A stretch of 64,000 nt of DNA, taken from assembly GCA_010093685.1 (NCBI GenBank), contig MU006222.1, forward strand, positions 1,359,301-1,423,300. The letters are read 5' to 3'. Origin of the DNA: Ophiobolus disseminans. Its lineage: Eukaryota > Ascomycota > Dothideomycetes > Pleosporales > Phaeosphaeriaceae. Numbering within the stretch: the first letter of the stretch is position 1; the number at the start of each line of letters is the position of its first letter. This document shows positions 1 through 11,771 of the stretch, in pieces. The translations under genes were made by a program, and so were the position numbers. The notes under the pieces were generated by a model, which made no database searches, was not told the origin of the DNA, and was given only the letters and a program-made list of their open reading frames with translations.

Positions 1-3000
1 GAAAGCTCTCCATCCGAGTCCGGTTCCGAGCCCGACCACCCTCTTGATTCGCTCTTGAACCGCCTTCTCGTGTCATTAACGCCCAGCAAGTTCGAAAGAA
101 CTGAGAACAACAAGTTCTTTCCCCGAGAAATTTTCGATGATATACTTTCCGATGCCGCAGAAGGTCAAGGCAGCAGACAAAACCAAGCTGGCACCGTGCT
201 CCAGCTCATGGGTATAGGATCTACCAGACCTAGTAAAGCCGACAATGAACTTGCAGACTACATATTGGATCGCGCGAAGAAGTTCTTCCTTATTACAATC
301 TGGATACGACTCGAGAAACTCTACGTGGCGATGAAACTCTTCAAGGAGCACAACTTCTCGGATGAAATGTTGCCACTCGAGGAGTGGTCGGGAGACGATC
401 TGAGCTCTGGGTCCGTGGCTCACCCATTTGTGATAATGGAGAATGATCGAAAATGCGGAAAAAGAGCAAAAGGGACAAAAGGGAAACCAAAGCGCATATG
501 GGATGCCCACTACATTGGTCAATTCCAAGAAGATCAATGGAAATTCCTGGCTCCAACGTTCTCTACAAGTGATCAAAATCGGGATTTTGATCCACGCTGC
601 CCGATTCCCTTCGTGGAGAAAAACACAAACCAAGGCAGGGGCGCACATGGCATCGTGTACAAATACACAATCCACCCGGCGCATCACAAAGATTTGCTCT
701 TTCCGGTATGTCTATCTCGTACTCTGCGTTTTGCTCATCTGAACTAAGAACCCGGTCTAGATATCAAGCGAGCCTTGCGTAGTCGCTGTAAAAGCTTTCA
801 GGAAAGACGCTGAAAATGTTGCCGCTGCTGTGAAGAAGGAAGTCGACGCTCTCGAAATGATGAACGCCCTTGGGAAAGATCATATTGTCCGATTTCTGAC
901 ATCGTTCCGACGGGGTACTCCAGATGATCTGGAGTACTTCCTTTTATTCGAATGGGCCCATGGCGGCAATTTAGATGACTTCTGGAAACAAGAGCCTGCA
1001 CTTCCGCGGACGGCCGCGATGATTAGGTGGTTGATCGAACAGTTGTACGGTCTCGCGGAAGCGCTTGCCGCCGCTCACGGCGCAACGTGTCGCCACGGAG
1101 ATCTAAAACCCGCCAATATTCTTTGGTTCCGCGAGGCTGCTAGTGCATTCGGTACACTAAAGATTGGGGATTGGGGTGAGGCAAAGATCCACAAGGAAGT
1201 GACTTCCTTGCGCCACGGATTTACCACAGCTGGGTACGGTACGAGACGCTACGAACCTCCCGAAACTGGCTCGCATTCGCCTAAACTGGGGCAAGGGCTG
1301 CCCAAGCGTTCCCGGCTATATGATATTTGGGGCTTCGGCTGTATCATCTTCGAGTGTATCATCTGGTGTCTTTACGATTCAGAGCAACTCAAAAGGTTCA
1401 ATCGCAGTAACCTAGGAACATATGGGACTTCGGAGTTTTTCTACGAACGCGACCACACCACTGGACGTGCGAAGGTACATGGCGTCGTGGAACACTGGAT
1501 GAAGCACATGGCGAACGACAAATTATGCCGCTCAGGTGAAACGGCTCTTGGAGACCTGCTTCAAATTGTCCGGACAGGCCTTCTGGTCGTCGAGCTCCCC
1601 CAGGAAGGTGGCTCCATTTATCTGGCCGATGGTGGTTCATCGAATATCTCGGCGAGATTCTCTGATCTCGGCAGACCTTCCAATGCGTATGATGTCCGTC
1701 CAACAATCGAAATCACTGCGCCGGTATCATCTGAGCTTGCAGATGCTGATGCGAATTCCAACGCGCATGGTTCCATTCCATCATTCAATTTCGGCGAACC
1801 ATTGCCAATGGAACCCACCGAAATCCAAGGTCCGGAACCAAAACAGCAGATAAGATTTCGTGCCCATGAAGTCAAGAAAGGTTTGCGCCAGATCCTCCAT
1901 TCCCAAAGAGGAGACCCTTATTGGAGTCGATTTCAAAACTCAAGACCTCCGCCGGTGGGAAGTGACAGATCATCTCGCTTCTTAGTTCCTTCTGGCCCTC
2001 ATTTATCTACTTCAACCAATCTTCGTACTCCTACAACTCCTACAACCGACTACGAGCATCCAGCGTTGAACCCGGAGGACTGGAATTTTGAATTAGACAA
2101 TCCATTTGCCGCGCGTGTTTTATCTCGATCGGCCAATCTCACCGGAACTCCTGTGCACCATAGCATGTCAACATCCAAGTTGTGCGCCAACTGTGAACAT
2201 TTTGGAGAGCGGCTGCGAGATTCTAGATTTTCGATCTCATATGCAACGCAGACACTAAGACGCAATGCGGCGGCTGGAAGTTGTCATTTATGCTCTTTGC
2301 TATGGCAAGCCTACTGTGAAAACGCGCCCTCGGAAAGCAAGGAGGTACAATTCTATCGGGCAAACTCTACCTTGCATATGAGCGGTACCAATCGCCCGGT
2401 ACTCACCCTATTGCGGAACAATGGTAAGCCAGCGTTCTGAGGGTTGGGCGTTTATCTTGTACTTACAGCTTTTACTCAAATAGGTCCGGACAGCCGTGCA
2501 CATGGCATTCAGATCGGGTATCATAAGCTTCCGGATGTTGGGTCGGATCTGCACTTTGGTTTAATACAAGAATGGCTCAATGACTGTGATAGCACGCATG
2601 TTGAGTGTAAAGCTTCCACACGTACCAAACAGACGAGAAGCGCAGATGTCAGACTACCGACCCGCTTGATCTGCGTTGGAAACGATGAGGATGAGTTCGT
2701 CAGACTACAGGAGACGCGGAGTGGAGACGAAGGTCATTGGATCGCGTTGTCTTACCGCTGGGGCGATTCTCCTCCTTTCTCTACAACTCGACAAAACCTC
2801 AGTAGCCACATTGAAGGCATGAAGTTGACGACGTTGCCTCGTACGTTTCAAGATGCTATTAGGGTCACTCGTGGTCTCAGACAAAAGTACCTCTGGATAG
2901 ACTCAATCTGCATCGTACAAGGCAAAGACGGTGACTTTAGCGACGAGTCCAAACGAATGGAAGATGTGTACAGCGGAGCATACTGCGTGTTAGCCGCTAG

Positions 3001-4070
3001 CTGTGCCACCGACCAAAGGTCAGGGTTTCTACTACCCCGAGTAAGACGACATACTGTTGCATTAAACTCCAAAAGTGGCGGCGGTAGCGACAGTGGTACC
3101 ATCTACGTCTGTAGCATGATCGAGGACTTCCGGGGTCACGTCCTGCAGGGTGCTTTGCATAAGCGTGGGTGGGTGTTGCAAGAACATGCTCTAGCTCGGC
3201 GCACGGTATTCTTCACCGAGCATCAAACGTATTGGGAATGTGGATACGGAGTTCGGTGCGAGACCATGGTCAGAATGACCAAGTAAGTGCCGTTTCGTGC
3301 CTGTGTTGGGCTGAGGTGTGAAGGGAGCTGACTGTTTCACTAGTGAATCTGCTGCTTTACTTGGAGATCCAGAGTTTCCTAGGATTCTAGATCCAGCTAA
3401 ACACGGTGAACGCATTCTCCGGTTTCAAGAGTTGTATCAGCAGTACTCTCGCCTCAATCTCTCATCAGACTACGACCGACCCACAGCCATCGACGGCTTA
3501 CAGCGGCGCCTCCTTAGGACAATGGGTGTGAACGGCGGCTTCGGCGTTTTGGATAACACCGGCAACAGAGGTCTGCTTCGTCGCAGTCTCTTATGGCGTC
3601 GCGGAGAGGGCATAAAAACCTTGACACCAATCACTTTTCCAAGTCACCGAGAGCGCGTCCCATCCTGGTCCTGGATGTCAGTTTCTGGTGGCATCGATTA
3701 CTTCCCTCCAACCTGGCGCGGGTACGATTGGCAAGACATACAATCTCCATGGTCATATTCGACATTGCCAAAGATCGACAATGCATTCATTGGACGATCA
3801 CAGCCTTTTGAATGTTCAAAATGGAAGCAAAACGAGTATAGCATTGTGTTCGACGACCCAACAATTGGTGAGCTTCCCGAGCTCATGGCGATTGTGCTAG
3901 GTGTCGAGAAAAGCAACCAGACCACCGAAGAGAAGAAGCATTATGTACTCATAGCCAGGCCAAAGGTGACTTCGGTTCAAGACAGTGTAATACTGTATGA
4001 AAGGGTCGGAGCAGGTTATATGCCAGGAAAATGCTTGGAGGGGGTTTCGAAGACCTGTATTCTGGTATGA
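1..4070 (+). CDS. Protein kinase-HET domain fusion protein (5' partial)
   Basis: The frame is open at the left edge, so the N-terminus is missing. Exons 1-705, 761-2423, 2484-3282 and 3344-4070 are joined by GT-AG introns of 55, 60 and 61 bp and give at least 1296 residues. Residues about 205-450 form a protein kinase: glycine loop NQGRGAHGIVY near 210, VAVK lysine near 246, catalytic HGDLKPAN near 347 and DWG (for DFG) near 372, so the main catalytic residues are present. A low-complexity linker follows, then two CxxC pairs (KLCANCEHF and CHLCSLLW) often found before HET domains. The HET domain lies at about 875-1030 (WIALSYRWGD, LWIDSICIV, RGWVLQEHALARR). HET domains mediate cell death after fusion of unlike hyphae. 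The kinase-HET order in one polypeptide suggests a signalling version. Role in incompatibility is inferred from the family. Confidence 0.88.
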
Positions 4071-4856
4071 ACTATGTTTGCTATCGTCTCTCGTACTCGC
4101 AGAATGCTTCGTGGTTGATTATTGAGTCGCGATTGTGAATGGTCGATGGCGGACTACGACCACGAGAGCTGCAATGCAGCAGAAAAACAAGAATCAAGGC
4201 AACCTGTGCAAATAACTTGATGCATATATTCAATACCTCCCAAGTACTATCATTATAATTTGGGGTGCAATATGTTGGGTTGTTGCTCCATCACGCAAAC
4301 AGTAAAGTTTGAATGATTTGAATAGACGCAGTGGTAAGACTTGTAAAAACCCTCGGGTGCAACCATGGGCAGTGACGTATATATTTGACATGCGACGACA
4401 GTGACTCTATATGCAGGTTAGTGAGCTATAGACTGCTGCGGCGAATGACACACCATGTCACTTTTCCTGAGGCGATGCAGCTGCGGGGTCGTTGGGCTGT
4501 GTAAAAGGCGTGCGCAGGCCGCCCTCGCCCGCGTCCTCAGAACAACTACCGCACCTACCACCCATCCGGTGTTCGAATTTATCCCCTCCAGTTTGCCTCC
4601 TTCGGAAGCCAGGTGCCACAGATTCTCATCACATCATCAATAAGAAGATTTGGCGCACATGCCTTCCGTAAGGTGCATCACCGACGATTGCTCAAATTGG
4701 GCTGCGACCGGAGAGGACTTGTGTCACGAGTGTCTGGACATGAAAAGACAACCAATATCGAGCTTGCTCATGCATGTCGAGTCACCAAGAACTGATGTAA
4801 GAGTATCCCTAAATATGTCGTTGACGCTGTTGATCGCAATACAGCATACCACACAA
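4071..4856. other. Intergenic, AT-rich, convergent gene tails
   Basis: This is the gap between the kinase-HET gene and the tail of the minus-strand HET gene. It holds no gene I am sure of; a possible small zinc-finger ORF at 4659 is listed separately. The first 380 bases are AT-rich and without ORFs. Confidence 0.5.
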
Positions 4857-4928
4857 CTACCGTATGTGCAGGACTTGTTCCACGATGTCTGCGAAGCGTC
4901 GACCGCTTCTTTCGAAATCACACGATAG
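4659..4928 (+). CDS. Possible small A20-like zinc-finger ORF
   Basis: An ATG at 4659 opens a reading frame of 89 codons that begins with a cysteine pattern C-x4-C-x10-C-x2-C (residues C6 to C23, with a LCHECLD end). This resembles the A20-type zinc finger. After about 45 residues the sequence loses character and runs antisense into the last codons of the HET gene; a GTAAGA donor-like site near 4797 could mark an exon end. It may be a small gene, an exon of a lost gene or chance. I cannot define its 3' end. Confidence 0.2.
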   Translation: MPSVRCITDDCSNWAATGEDLCHECLDMKRQPISSLLMHVESPRTDVRVSLNMSLTLLIAIQHTTQLPYVQDLFHDVCEASTASFEITR

Positions 4929-6944
4929 CCACTCAAACGGTCTGACAAGCTGCGGCTCGCTCGGAAAATCATTTTCGCATCTGTTCGCACGATACATCTT
5001 ACCCGATCCTACACCGATTCTCCGATAGCTGTCAACATCATCGTGCGATTTCTCGAGTATCAGGAAGTTGTGATATAGGTATCGCCGATGATGGATAGAG
5101 TAGAGACTCAATAATGTGATCGGCTGCTCAAGACTCTGATCGCTAGCTTCATCAATCGTTCTTCTTGACCACTGCTCTGAATCTTCCGCGATCTGGTTCG
5201 CGCTGTACTGCAATATGGAAGCGTCGATAGAAAATTCGCATGTGGCCCGCTGATCTGTGTTTCGCGAATATGCGGTACCGTCGATACAGATTGTATATGC
5301 TTGGAAATCATGAGGTGATCGCCGCAGAAGAGCTGCCACGGTGTGGCCTTGAACAACCAATAAACAGTCCAACGCTCTGCAATCTACATCATTGCGAGCA
5401 TTCTTGTATTCGATAACTTTGCTGTGTCCAACCCGAGAACCGGGGTACGAGTGACGCGCAAATCGAAAGTTAACAGCACCAGGCGAGGATGCCCACGAGA
5501 AGCTGGGGCCATGCCAAGTCGCGGTCAGCACAATTGGTTCAAGGTCGCGTTGCCAGACCAGATCAAAGAGTATAGATTCCCTCCATCCACCGGCGATGTA
5601 CGTCCATTCGGTTACAGCCCCAAATTTGCTCGCTAGACCGCCCAGAGCTGGAAGCTTATCGGACAGGAACCTCAATTCCCGGGCCGAATATTCTTCGATG
5701 ATTTGGCTCCAGATCTTAGACAGTTTCACGATATCGTCCGGAGTTGTCGGTCCAGTAGGCGTAAGAAATAGTGGTTGTGATGGATATGAATTATGGTGAC
5801 ACTCGCACGCCTTGAGCGTTCTACACGTCCATTGCAATTCCGCACCAGTGAAAGCTATTAGTCGTCTTGAGAGCAATTTCTCTTGCAGACCCCATGCGCG
5901 TTTATCGAGTGGATCAACGTCTGTCGAACGCCCAATTTTGGCGTGGATCCCCCGAGTAATTTTCCGCCTTGCTTTGAACGTGACATTGAGAGGCTCTCCC
6001 TTGATTTCGCTATATAGTTCGGCCTCCTGATACGAGGGTTCTCGTGCTGTAAATAAGGTATGATACGGGTCCGTGGACAAAGAGGCTGCAATCGTAATGG
6101 CAGCACCTTCGAAAATCTGGCCCATCTTTGCAGCCTGCTCTTCCCAATCCGCGCCATCATCTTGGACTATGCACAAAGTATCGATCCAGATATACGAGAT
6201 GCCAAGGCCTTGCACCATCGCAGCCGCATCTTGAAAAGCTATAGGGAGCGTGTCTCGGTCAAATCCGTTCTTCATCTCTTCATAGTTTCCAGACGTGGTC
6301 ATGGCAAATCCTTTGCTACCCCACGAGTACGAAAGTGTGGCGTATACACCCATTGTATGAGCAGCCGGTTCGTGTACCCGGTATCGAGCCTTGGAGATGT
6401 CGACGACCCGTTTCGGAAGGTATGTATGTTCCGGATGACAACACTCCTCATGATCAGTTCTACAAGTGTAGTAGTTCTCCCTCAGGAATTTCATAGATGC
6501 ATCAAAGCTCGGAACCTTGGGAACGTCGTTGCCCAATATGGGGTAGTTGTGCCTGGTGTTGACTACATGGTGATTGCTTAGCTAGAGCCATTCGGAAGAA
6601 CTTCGCAGTCGAACTAGCTTACTTGAACATGAATAAATTTCCACGACCTCGTGAACATCTTTGTTAGCTGAAGCGTGTAGCTCAGCTGGTGATTGCGCAT
6701 AAAGTAGAAGTTTGACTCGCATCTCTGCATCCACGTATTGCAACAACAAGAAGCTCTGCTGAACGACGTCACAGAAACAACATCCTTGTTTTGCCGATTT
6801 GCTAAATTCATCGAAAGAACGATTCGCCAGAACGATAAGGCCAGGACGGCAGAGCTTGTCGTGGTCGCGCTTGTGAAAGAACCCGAGGCAGTTGCAGATT
6901 GCACAGAACACATCTGTCCTCTTATCAACGGGTATTAAGCCCAT
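4857..6944 (-). CDS. HET domain protein
   Basis: Two exons on the minus strand, 6944-6623 and 6562-4857, separated by a 60-bp intron, encode 675 residues. The ATG at 6944 is the first in frame; longer readings begin with TTG. The N-terminal part has CAICNCLGFF and CCFCD cysteine pairs. The HET core is clear: ATLSYSWGS near residue 182, IWIDTLCIVQDDGADW near 232, and RAWGLQEKLLSRRLIAF near 325. The rest, about 300 residues, is the usual variable C-terminal region. HET proteins act in heterokaryon incompatibility and programmed cell death in filamentous ascomycetes; the partner is unknown. It lies tail to tail with the kinase-HET gene and next to a dead hAT transposon. A nearer in-frame acceptor (41-bp intron) breaks the frame, which is why I chose the 60-bp intron. 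Confidence 0.88.
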
Positions 6945-7659
6945 GTCGCTTAAAATGAATAAAAGCGTCGTATTTGATGGTTTTGGTTGTTGAGAGACCG
7001 TGATGGAAAATGAACAAAGTGGGGGAGTCGTGATCCCAAGGCCTTCCTGCACAGCCGGAAGGCTGTGCAACGGTAACTAGATGCAGAGGTTGTTACACCG
7101 GAGCTTCCTAAGGCACAGGTATTCAATTGTAATTGTTCAAGGTAGTAGGGTTTTTGGAGCTAGTTTACCACGTGGGCTTTCTGGTTAGTGCGTCGGCTTC
7201 TTCTACACAACGTTTTCATGGTCTCAATATCGCACGTTTCTTCAACGTCCGACGTACTACAACCCGAGATTTGTATGTTTCGGGTATCACCACATATGCA
7301 GCATTGACTTCGAATCCCATCTTGAGTAAGACGTTCCGATTCGTGTCAGCCAGGAGACGAGGAATAACTCACGAATTAGATTGTGGCGCCTTAGAAGGGA
7401 GAAGCAAATCGGCTAAAGATGCATCAGGTCTATGATGATGTCCGACGGCTTTGATTGGGCACTCAATGTACTAGGGCGTTGGAAGTCTGCACAGCCGCGG
7501 AAAAGGTTTCCACCTCGAAACATTTGGGCGATCAACAGACACCACAAGACTAGGTACTAGGGAACCAGGCAAAACAGGCTGATACCTTAGCCTCGTCAAT
7601 CTACACAACAGTTTTCAGGCGCGTCTAGATCTTCGTAAATTTGCATCTTTAAGGCGGTC
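6945..7659. other. Intergenic between HET gene and hAT relic
   Basis: Nothing recognisable. It contains the promoter side of the HET gene and probably the eroded end of the hAT element, which has no clear terminal repeat here. Confidence 0.4.
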
Positions 7660-9370
7660 TTAAAGAGCCTCAAGCTGGTTGAGAAGCCACTCAAACCTTA
7701 CTATAACTTCCCAAATAGCGACGTGGCGGCCATGTTGTTCGCGGCCTCCAAGTAGTTGTGTAGCTTCGGCAAACGGCTCAAGGAGTCGAACGTACTCTGT
7801 TATTGTCGCCCAGTCTTTGCTGCATAGACCGCTTTTACATACCTAGGTATATATAGTCACGGCTGCGCAGCGGGCAGCTGCTCGTGGTTCTTCTGGCATC
7901 GTAAAGGCGCTGTTGCAGCACTATGCTCTTTAAGTTTACACTCGATACAGCTATCGATAGGCCGTGTAGCACAGTTGCGCGGATAAAGGTGCTAAGATAG
8001 CTATTACAGTGGGTCTTGACAGGCTCAACAAGCTGGCGAAGAGTTAGAATCTCAAGGTGTGACACCTAGAGACTCTGACTCTTCGCGCTGTAGGCGCTCT
8101 AGGAGTTGTCGAGTTTGAGGCATGGAGATAGACGCGATCGCGTCAAAGAGGACGCCAATAGAACCGTATTTGCGCCACTCATCCACGTACTTCTCCTCGT
8201 TGTCAAGGTTGGCAGCGTCGTTCTCGTACGCGCCACGGTTTTCGCCCTAATTTACTAACTGCGCGCCTAGGCTGAGTATATGGCAGCAGCACCGCAGCCG
8301 CCGCTCGCTTCCGATTAAGTCAAACTCCTCTGCTAAGGACTCAACTGCAGTATCCTCGCGTTGTCAAGCGCAAAGTACCCAACGCTTGTGTTGTCAACGC
8401 CAAACAGCCGAAGTATTGACGTTGCTACGGCAGCAATATTATTGCCAGTGTGCGCTCCGTGTGGCTCAGGCAACTCAAGTAGGTGTTCAACTAGCTTGCC
8501 CTCGCTGTTGAGGTAATTTTTGCAGAGGCCAGAGAATGCATATTGCCCACCAGTTGAAGTCCAGTTGTCAAACGATACGTGTATAAGCGACCGGGCTTTG
8601 CGAAGGTAGTTGGCAACAGCTGGTATATACGTGTTGTACTCAGCAATATTATGATCGCGGAGCGTTTGGTGGCTGCGCTAAAGGAGGGCTTCGGCTAGTG
8701 GGCTCACGGCCGCAATCATGGCTTGAAACTGCGGCGTTTTCATTACGCTGAGGCTTTGGTTGTCCGCGACAACCCCGCCCATCAGCGCGTCCTGAGATCG
8801 AGAGGATGAAAAGCTTGCTGCTATCTTGTTCGCCACCTCTTGTGATACCTCTATTCCCTTAGACCTCATGATGTGTACTTGAGACTTTGCCAGCGCGCCC
8901 ATAATATTGCCCTCCCGGCTAGCTATTGGTATGGGTCCGTCAGGTCCGTGTGAGTACCCAGGCTTGTTGCTTGAGAGGTGCTATCAGCCTCGTAGCAAGC
9001 CTCTTGCTTCCGTCGTTGATGGCAGTATCGGCAAAGCCAGTAGTTCTTCTTGTACTTGCGGTGCCAGACGGCCCAGCCGTGGCGGTAGATCCGGCTTTTT
9101 GGCCCACTGCGGCTATTGTGCTCAACTTGACGCCGCTCAAGGTACGGCACACGCTCAAAATCAAGCCCGTCGTGATTGTAGTCGTCGTCGCCATCGCCGT
9201 CGTTAGGGAAGTCCCGAGGTCCGTCTTTACTGCCGCGGGCTTATCAGCTTGTGCTTCGCTCGCAGTATCGCTAACAGTACTGTAGGCGCGTTCGACAGCG
9301 ATGGTAAAGGAGAATTGCGCTTGCCATATTCTTCAAGGCGGCGAAGGCCTGAATTAGAAGGAGTAGACAT
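7660..9370 (-). mobile_element. hAT-family transposase relic (inactivated)
   Basis: Minus-strand translation in three shifted frames matches a hAT transposase from end to end of its first two thirds. A likely start codon lies at 9370. A BED-type zinc finger follows near 9150-8990 (RHGWAVWHRKY then WLCRYCHQ). Then come the conserved blocks SLIHVSFDNWTSTGG (about 8590-8545), ELPEPHGAHTGNNIAA (about 8470), VGYFALDNA (about 8380), ERRLRCCCHILSLGAQLV (about 8300) and LLEPFAEATQLLGG (about 7760). In-frame stops (for example TAG near 8680, and TAG where tryptophan is expected near 8260) and at least two frameshifts inactivate it. The C-terminal dimerisation region is missing. I could not find terminal inverted repeats or an 8-bp target duplication. 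Confidence 0.85.
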
Positions 9371-9557
9371 GAAGTACACGATAATGTCTTACAGCAACAG
9401 TAGTGCAGCGTTCTGTGTATGACAGACGCGACGCGACGCGATGCGATGGAAGCTAGTCCATATCTGGCATGGTGCAATTGCCCAGCTGAAGTGGGGCTAT
9501 ACTGTCAGCTGAATGTCCTCCTTGCAATGGGATCTTTTAGTCTCCAAGTCGCTGGAG

Positions 9558-11192
9558 ATGGCCGACCCGATCAGTCTCATAGCTTCCATCGCTGGAATCG
9601 TCGCTGCGTCCGTCAAGGCCTCATCGGTGCTCAGTGAGCTCAGTGACGCTCCAGACCACATAGCAGATCTCACGGCTGAGATCAACAATATCCAGCTTGT
9701 CTTCAAAGCCTTGCAGCGGCTGGTCGATAGACCGAGGAGCCTCCCATCCCAAAGAGCAGCGCTGGTTCAGATGGAGGATGTCCTCATCATTCTCACAGAG
9801 ACGGTGCTCCTCTTTTCCGAATTGGAGACCATAGTTACTCCACTAGCGGCGCAGCAACGATCCGCCTTTCGAAAGATCACTTGGGTCTGGCAACGTTCGA
9901 CGACAGTCAGGCTTGTGAACCAGCTTCAAAGGCATAAGGCCTCCTTGACTTTGATCCTACAGATCATCGCATGGTGAGTGATGTCGCGTTCACGTGGTTA
10001 CGACCCTGACGCCAGAAGCAATTCTGATCTCGAGGCTGTAGACGCAGCTGCATCACTGCAAACTCAAATCGAAGAACAGGTAGCGAAAAACGCCGATTTG
10101 TTGGCCAGATTGGAACTGATTCAGCTTGTAACTGAGGGACATGCACCGTCAGAGCCTGAACCATTAGCCGAAGAAGTCTCCAGAGCCGGTAACGATACGA
10201 ACAGTGGTCAAGTGAGTCCAAGCGATCAAGCGACTTTGGACGAAATACTAGAAAACTCCGCTGTGTATCAGCGAGCCACTAGCAGAGCAAGCAGCGCGAC
10301 ATGCTCCAGCTCAACTCTTTCTCGCTCCTGGTCAGTCATATCAGGTGTGAGCATGGCACAAATATCGGTCTTCGCAGTCCTGAATTTACCGTTGCACAAG
10401 GAGGAGCTCCATAGGTTCCGGCAGCTCATAGACCTACCGTATGAGAACACAGCTAGTGAGAGTGGCCGTGAAGTGCCTTCGACACCGCCACTTGTCACTG
10501 AACCCAAACCTGCTGAGATTCAGAGGATAAACTCCGATCCAGCATCCGTTCCACGGCCTGCCAGTGGAGCACTCAAAAGGATAAGCTGGGAACTCACATG
10601 TTACAACCGCGACCCACCAAGTAGTTTTATGTGCGGCCCAATTGGCGACGATCTGGTATTACCAATGACCATGCTTCTTTGACGTTGCGCACGCTAACAA
10701 AGTATAGTTTCATTGGCAAGGTACCATTATGGGTCCTGTAAGTGTAGATTGATGGTATTGAGACCACCTGTAGCTTACACTCTCAACAAGCCTGATTCCC
10801 CTTATCGCGGGGGAGTGTGGTTCCTTGCTATCGGATATCCCACGGATTACCCGTGGAAACCGCCGAAGGTCAACTTTACCACCAGAATATACCATCCCAA
10901 CATCGATAGTAACGGGTCCATCTCGTGTGACATCTTGCGCGACCAGTGGAGCCCAGCTTTGACAGTTCCCAAAGGTACAGAACTTCTTCATCAGCATCAT
11001 GGGGGTTTATTGAAGCTTACTTACTGTCTAGTGCTCTTGAGCATCTGCTCGTTTCTGGACAACCCATTTGGTGACTGCAATAGTAATGCGCACACGGAAT
11101 GTCTGGTTCCAGAAATTGCACATGTATATTGGACTGATAGGCAACGTTACAACGCGACTGCACGAGAGTGGACCAGAAGATATGCTATCTGA
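9558..11192 (+). CDS. Helo-like N-terminal domain fused to ubiquitin-conjugating enzyme E2 (catalytic Cys displaced)
   Basis: Five exons (9558-9973, 10019-10655, 10708-10737, 10791-10974, 11032-11192) encode 475 residues. Residues 1-180 match the fungal Helo-like N-terminal domain of STAND/NLR-type proteins (start MADPISLIASIAGIVAAS, then two long helices). A serine-rich linker runs to about 320. Residues about 322-475 are a complete E2 fold of the UBC4/UbcH5 class: KRISWELTCYNRDPP, GDDLFHWQGTIMGP, PTDYPWKPPKVNFTTRIYHPN, QWSPALT, TAREWTRRYA. The residue ten after the HPN histidine, always the catalytic cysteine, is Ser406; a cysteine follows at 407. The loop before LVPEIAHVY is lengthened and loses the usual acidic DD pair. 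Introns 1 and 3 use AAG acceptors. Downstream of a dead hAT. It may be a ubiquitin-linked regulator or a pseudo-E2; function is inferred. Confidence 0.85.
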
Positions 11193-11771
11193 GGACTAGT
11201 GTGGATGTCATAAAAGCTTTCGAAATTGACATTTTGTAGCAAGGCAGAATTTCCCCTCCGTTGCAGAAGCCTTCTTTTGGAAGTTAGGTACTAAGAGATT
11301 TGGTCGTTGAGGCCTTGAGTCAGGCACGGTTTTCGGACGGCAGGTGTACTGTAGATTGAACCGCGATGAGAGGATCAGAAGTGAACGGACTGGACGAGAG
11401 AACTCTTTTTCAATTTCCTATAGTCATGTATGCTAAGGTCGTCGCAAAATTCGGATAAATGCTATCCATCGTGAAGAAAACGCTTTGTCGCGTCGCGCAG
11501 TGGAGTCTCATATATCGACATAAACGAGAATCTCCCGCCGCTTTGGACGAAGCAGCACGGAATGGGGCTTCTCTTGTACTCGCGGCTCCCGAGGTGTGTG
11601 TGCCTGAGAGCTCCACCTTGACCCTTCGGCTCCCAGCTAGCCCCGCTTTAGCGGCTGTTGCTTCGAACGTTGAAGCTTCTGCGGCGTGCACACTACATCG
11701 ATGCGCATTTCAAACCAAACAATGCATTAGAGGTATCCATTAGACCATCCTACCTCTTGACAACCTTCTTC
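11193..11771. other. Intergenic, convergent gene ends
   Basis: Region between the ends of the E2-fusion gene and the oxidase gene. Short open frames on both strands here look like chance overlap; I see no gene. Confidence 0.45.

Noticed and set aside
76..687. Minus-strand 203-codon frame
   Set aside because: It is antisense to the first exon of the kinase-HET gene, which has clear family motifs; the antisense product has none.
9975..9977. In-frame TGA that would split the Helo-like/E2 gene into two
   Set aside because: It lies inside a 45-base intron; splicing to the AAG at 10018 restores a frame that matches the family at that position.
11410..11743. Opposed frames between convergent genes
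   Set aside because: Alanine- and serine-rich translations on both strands without start context or motifs.
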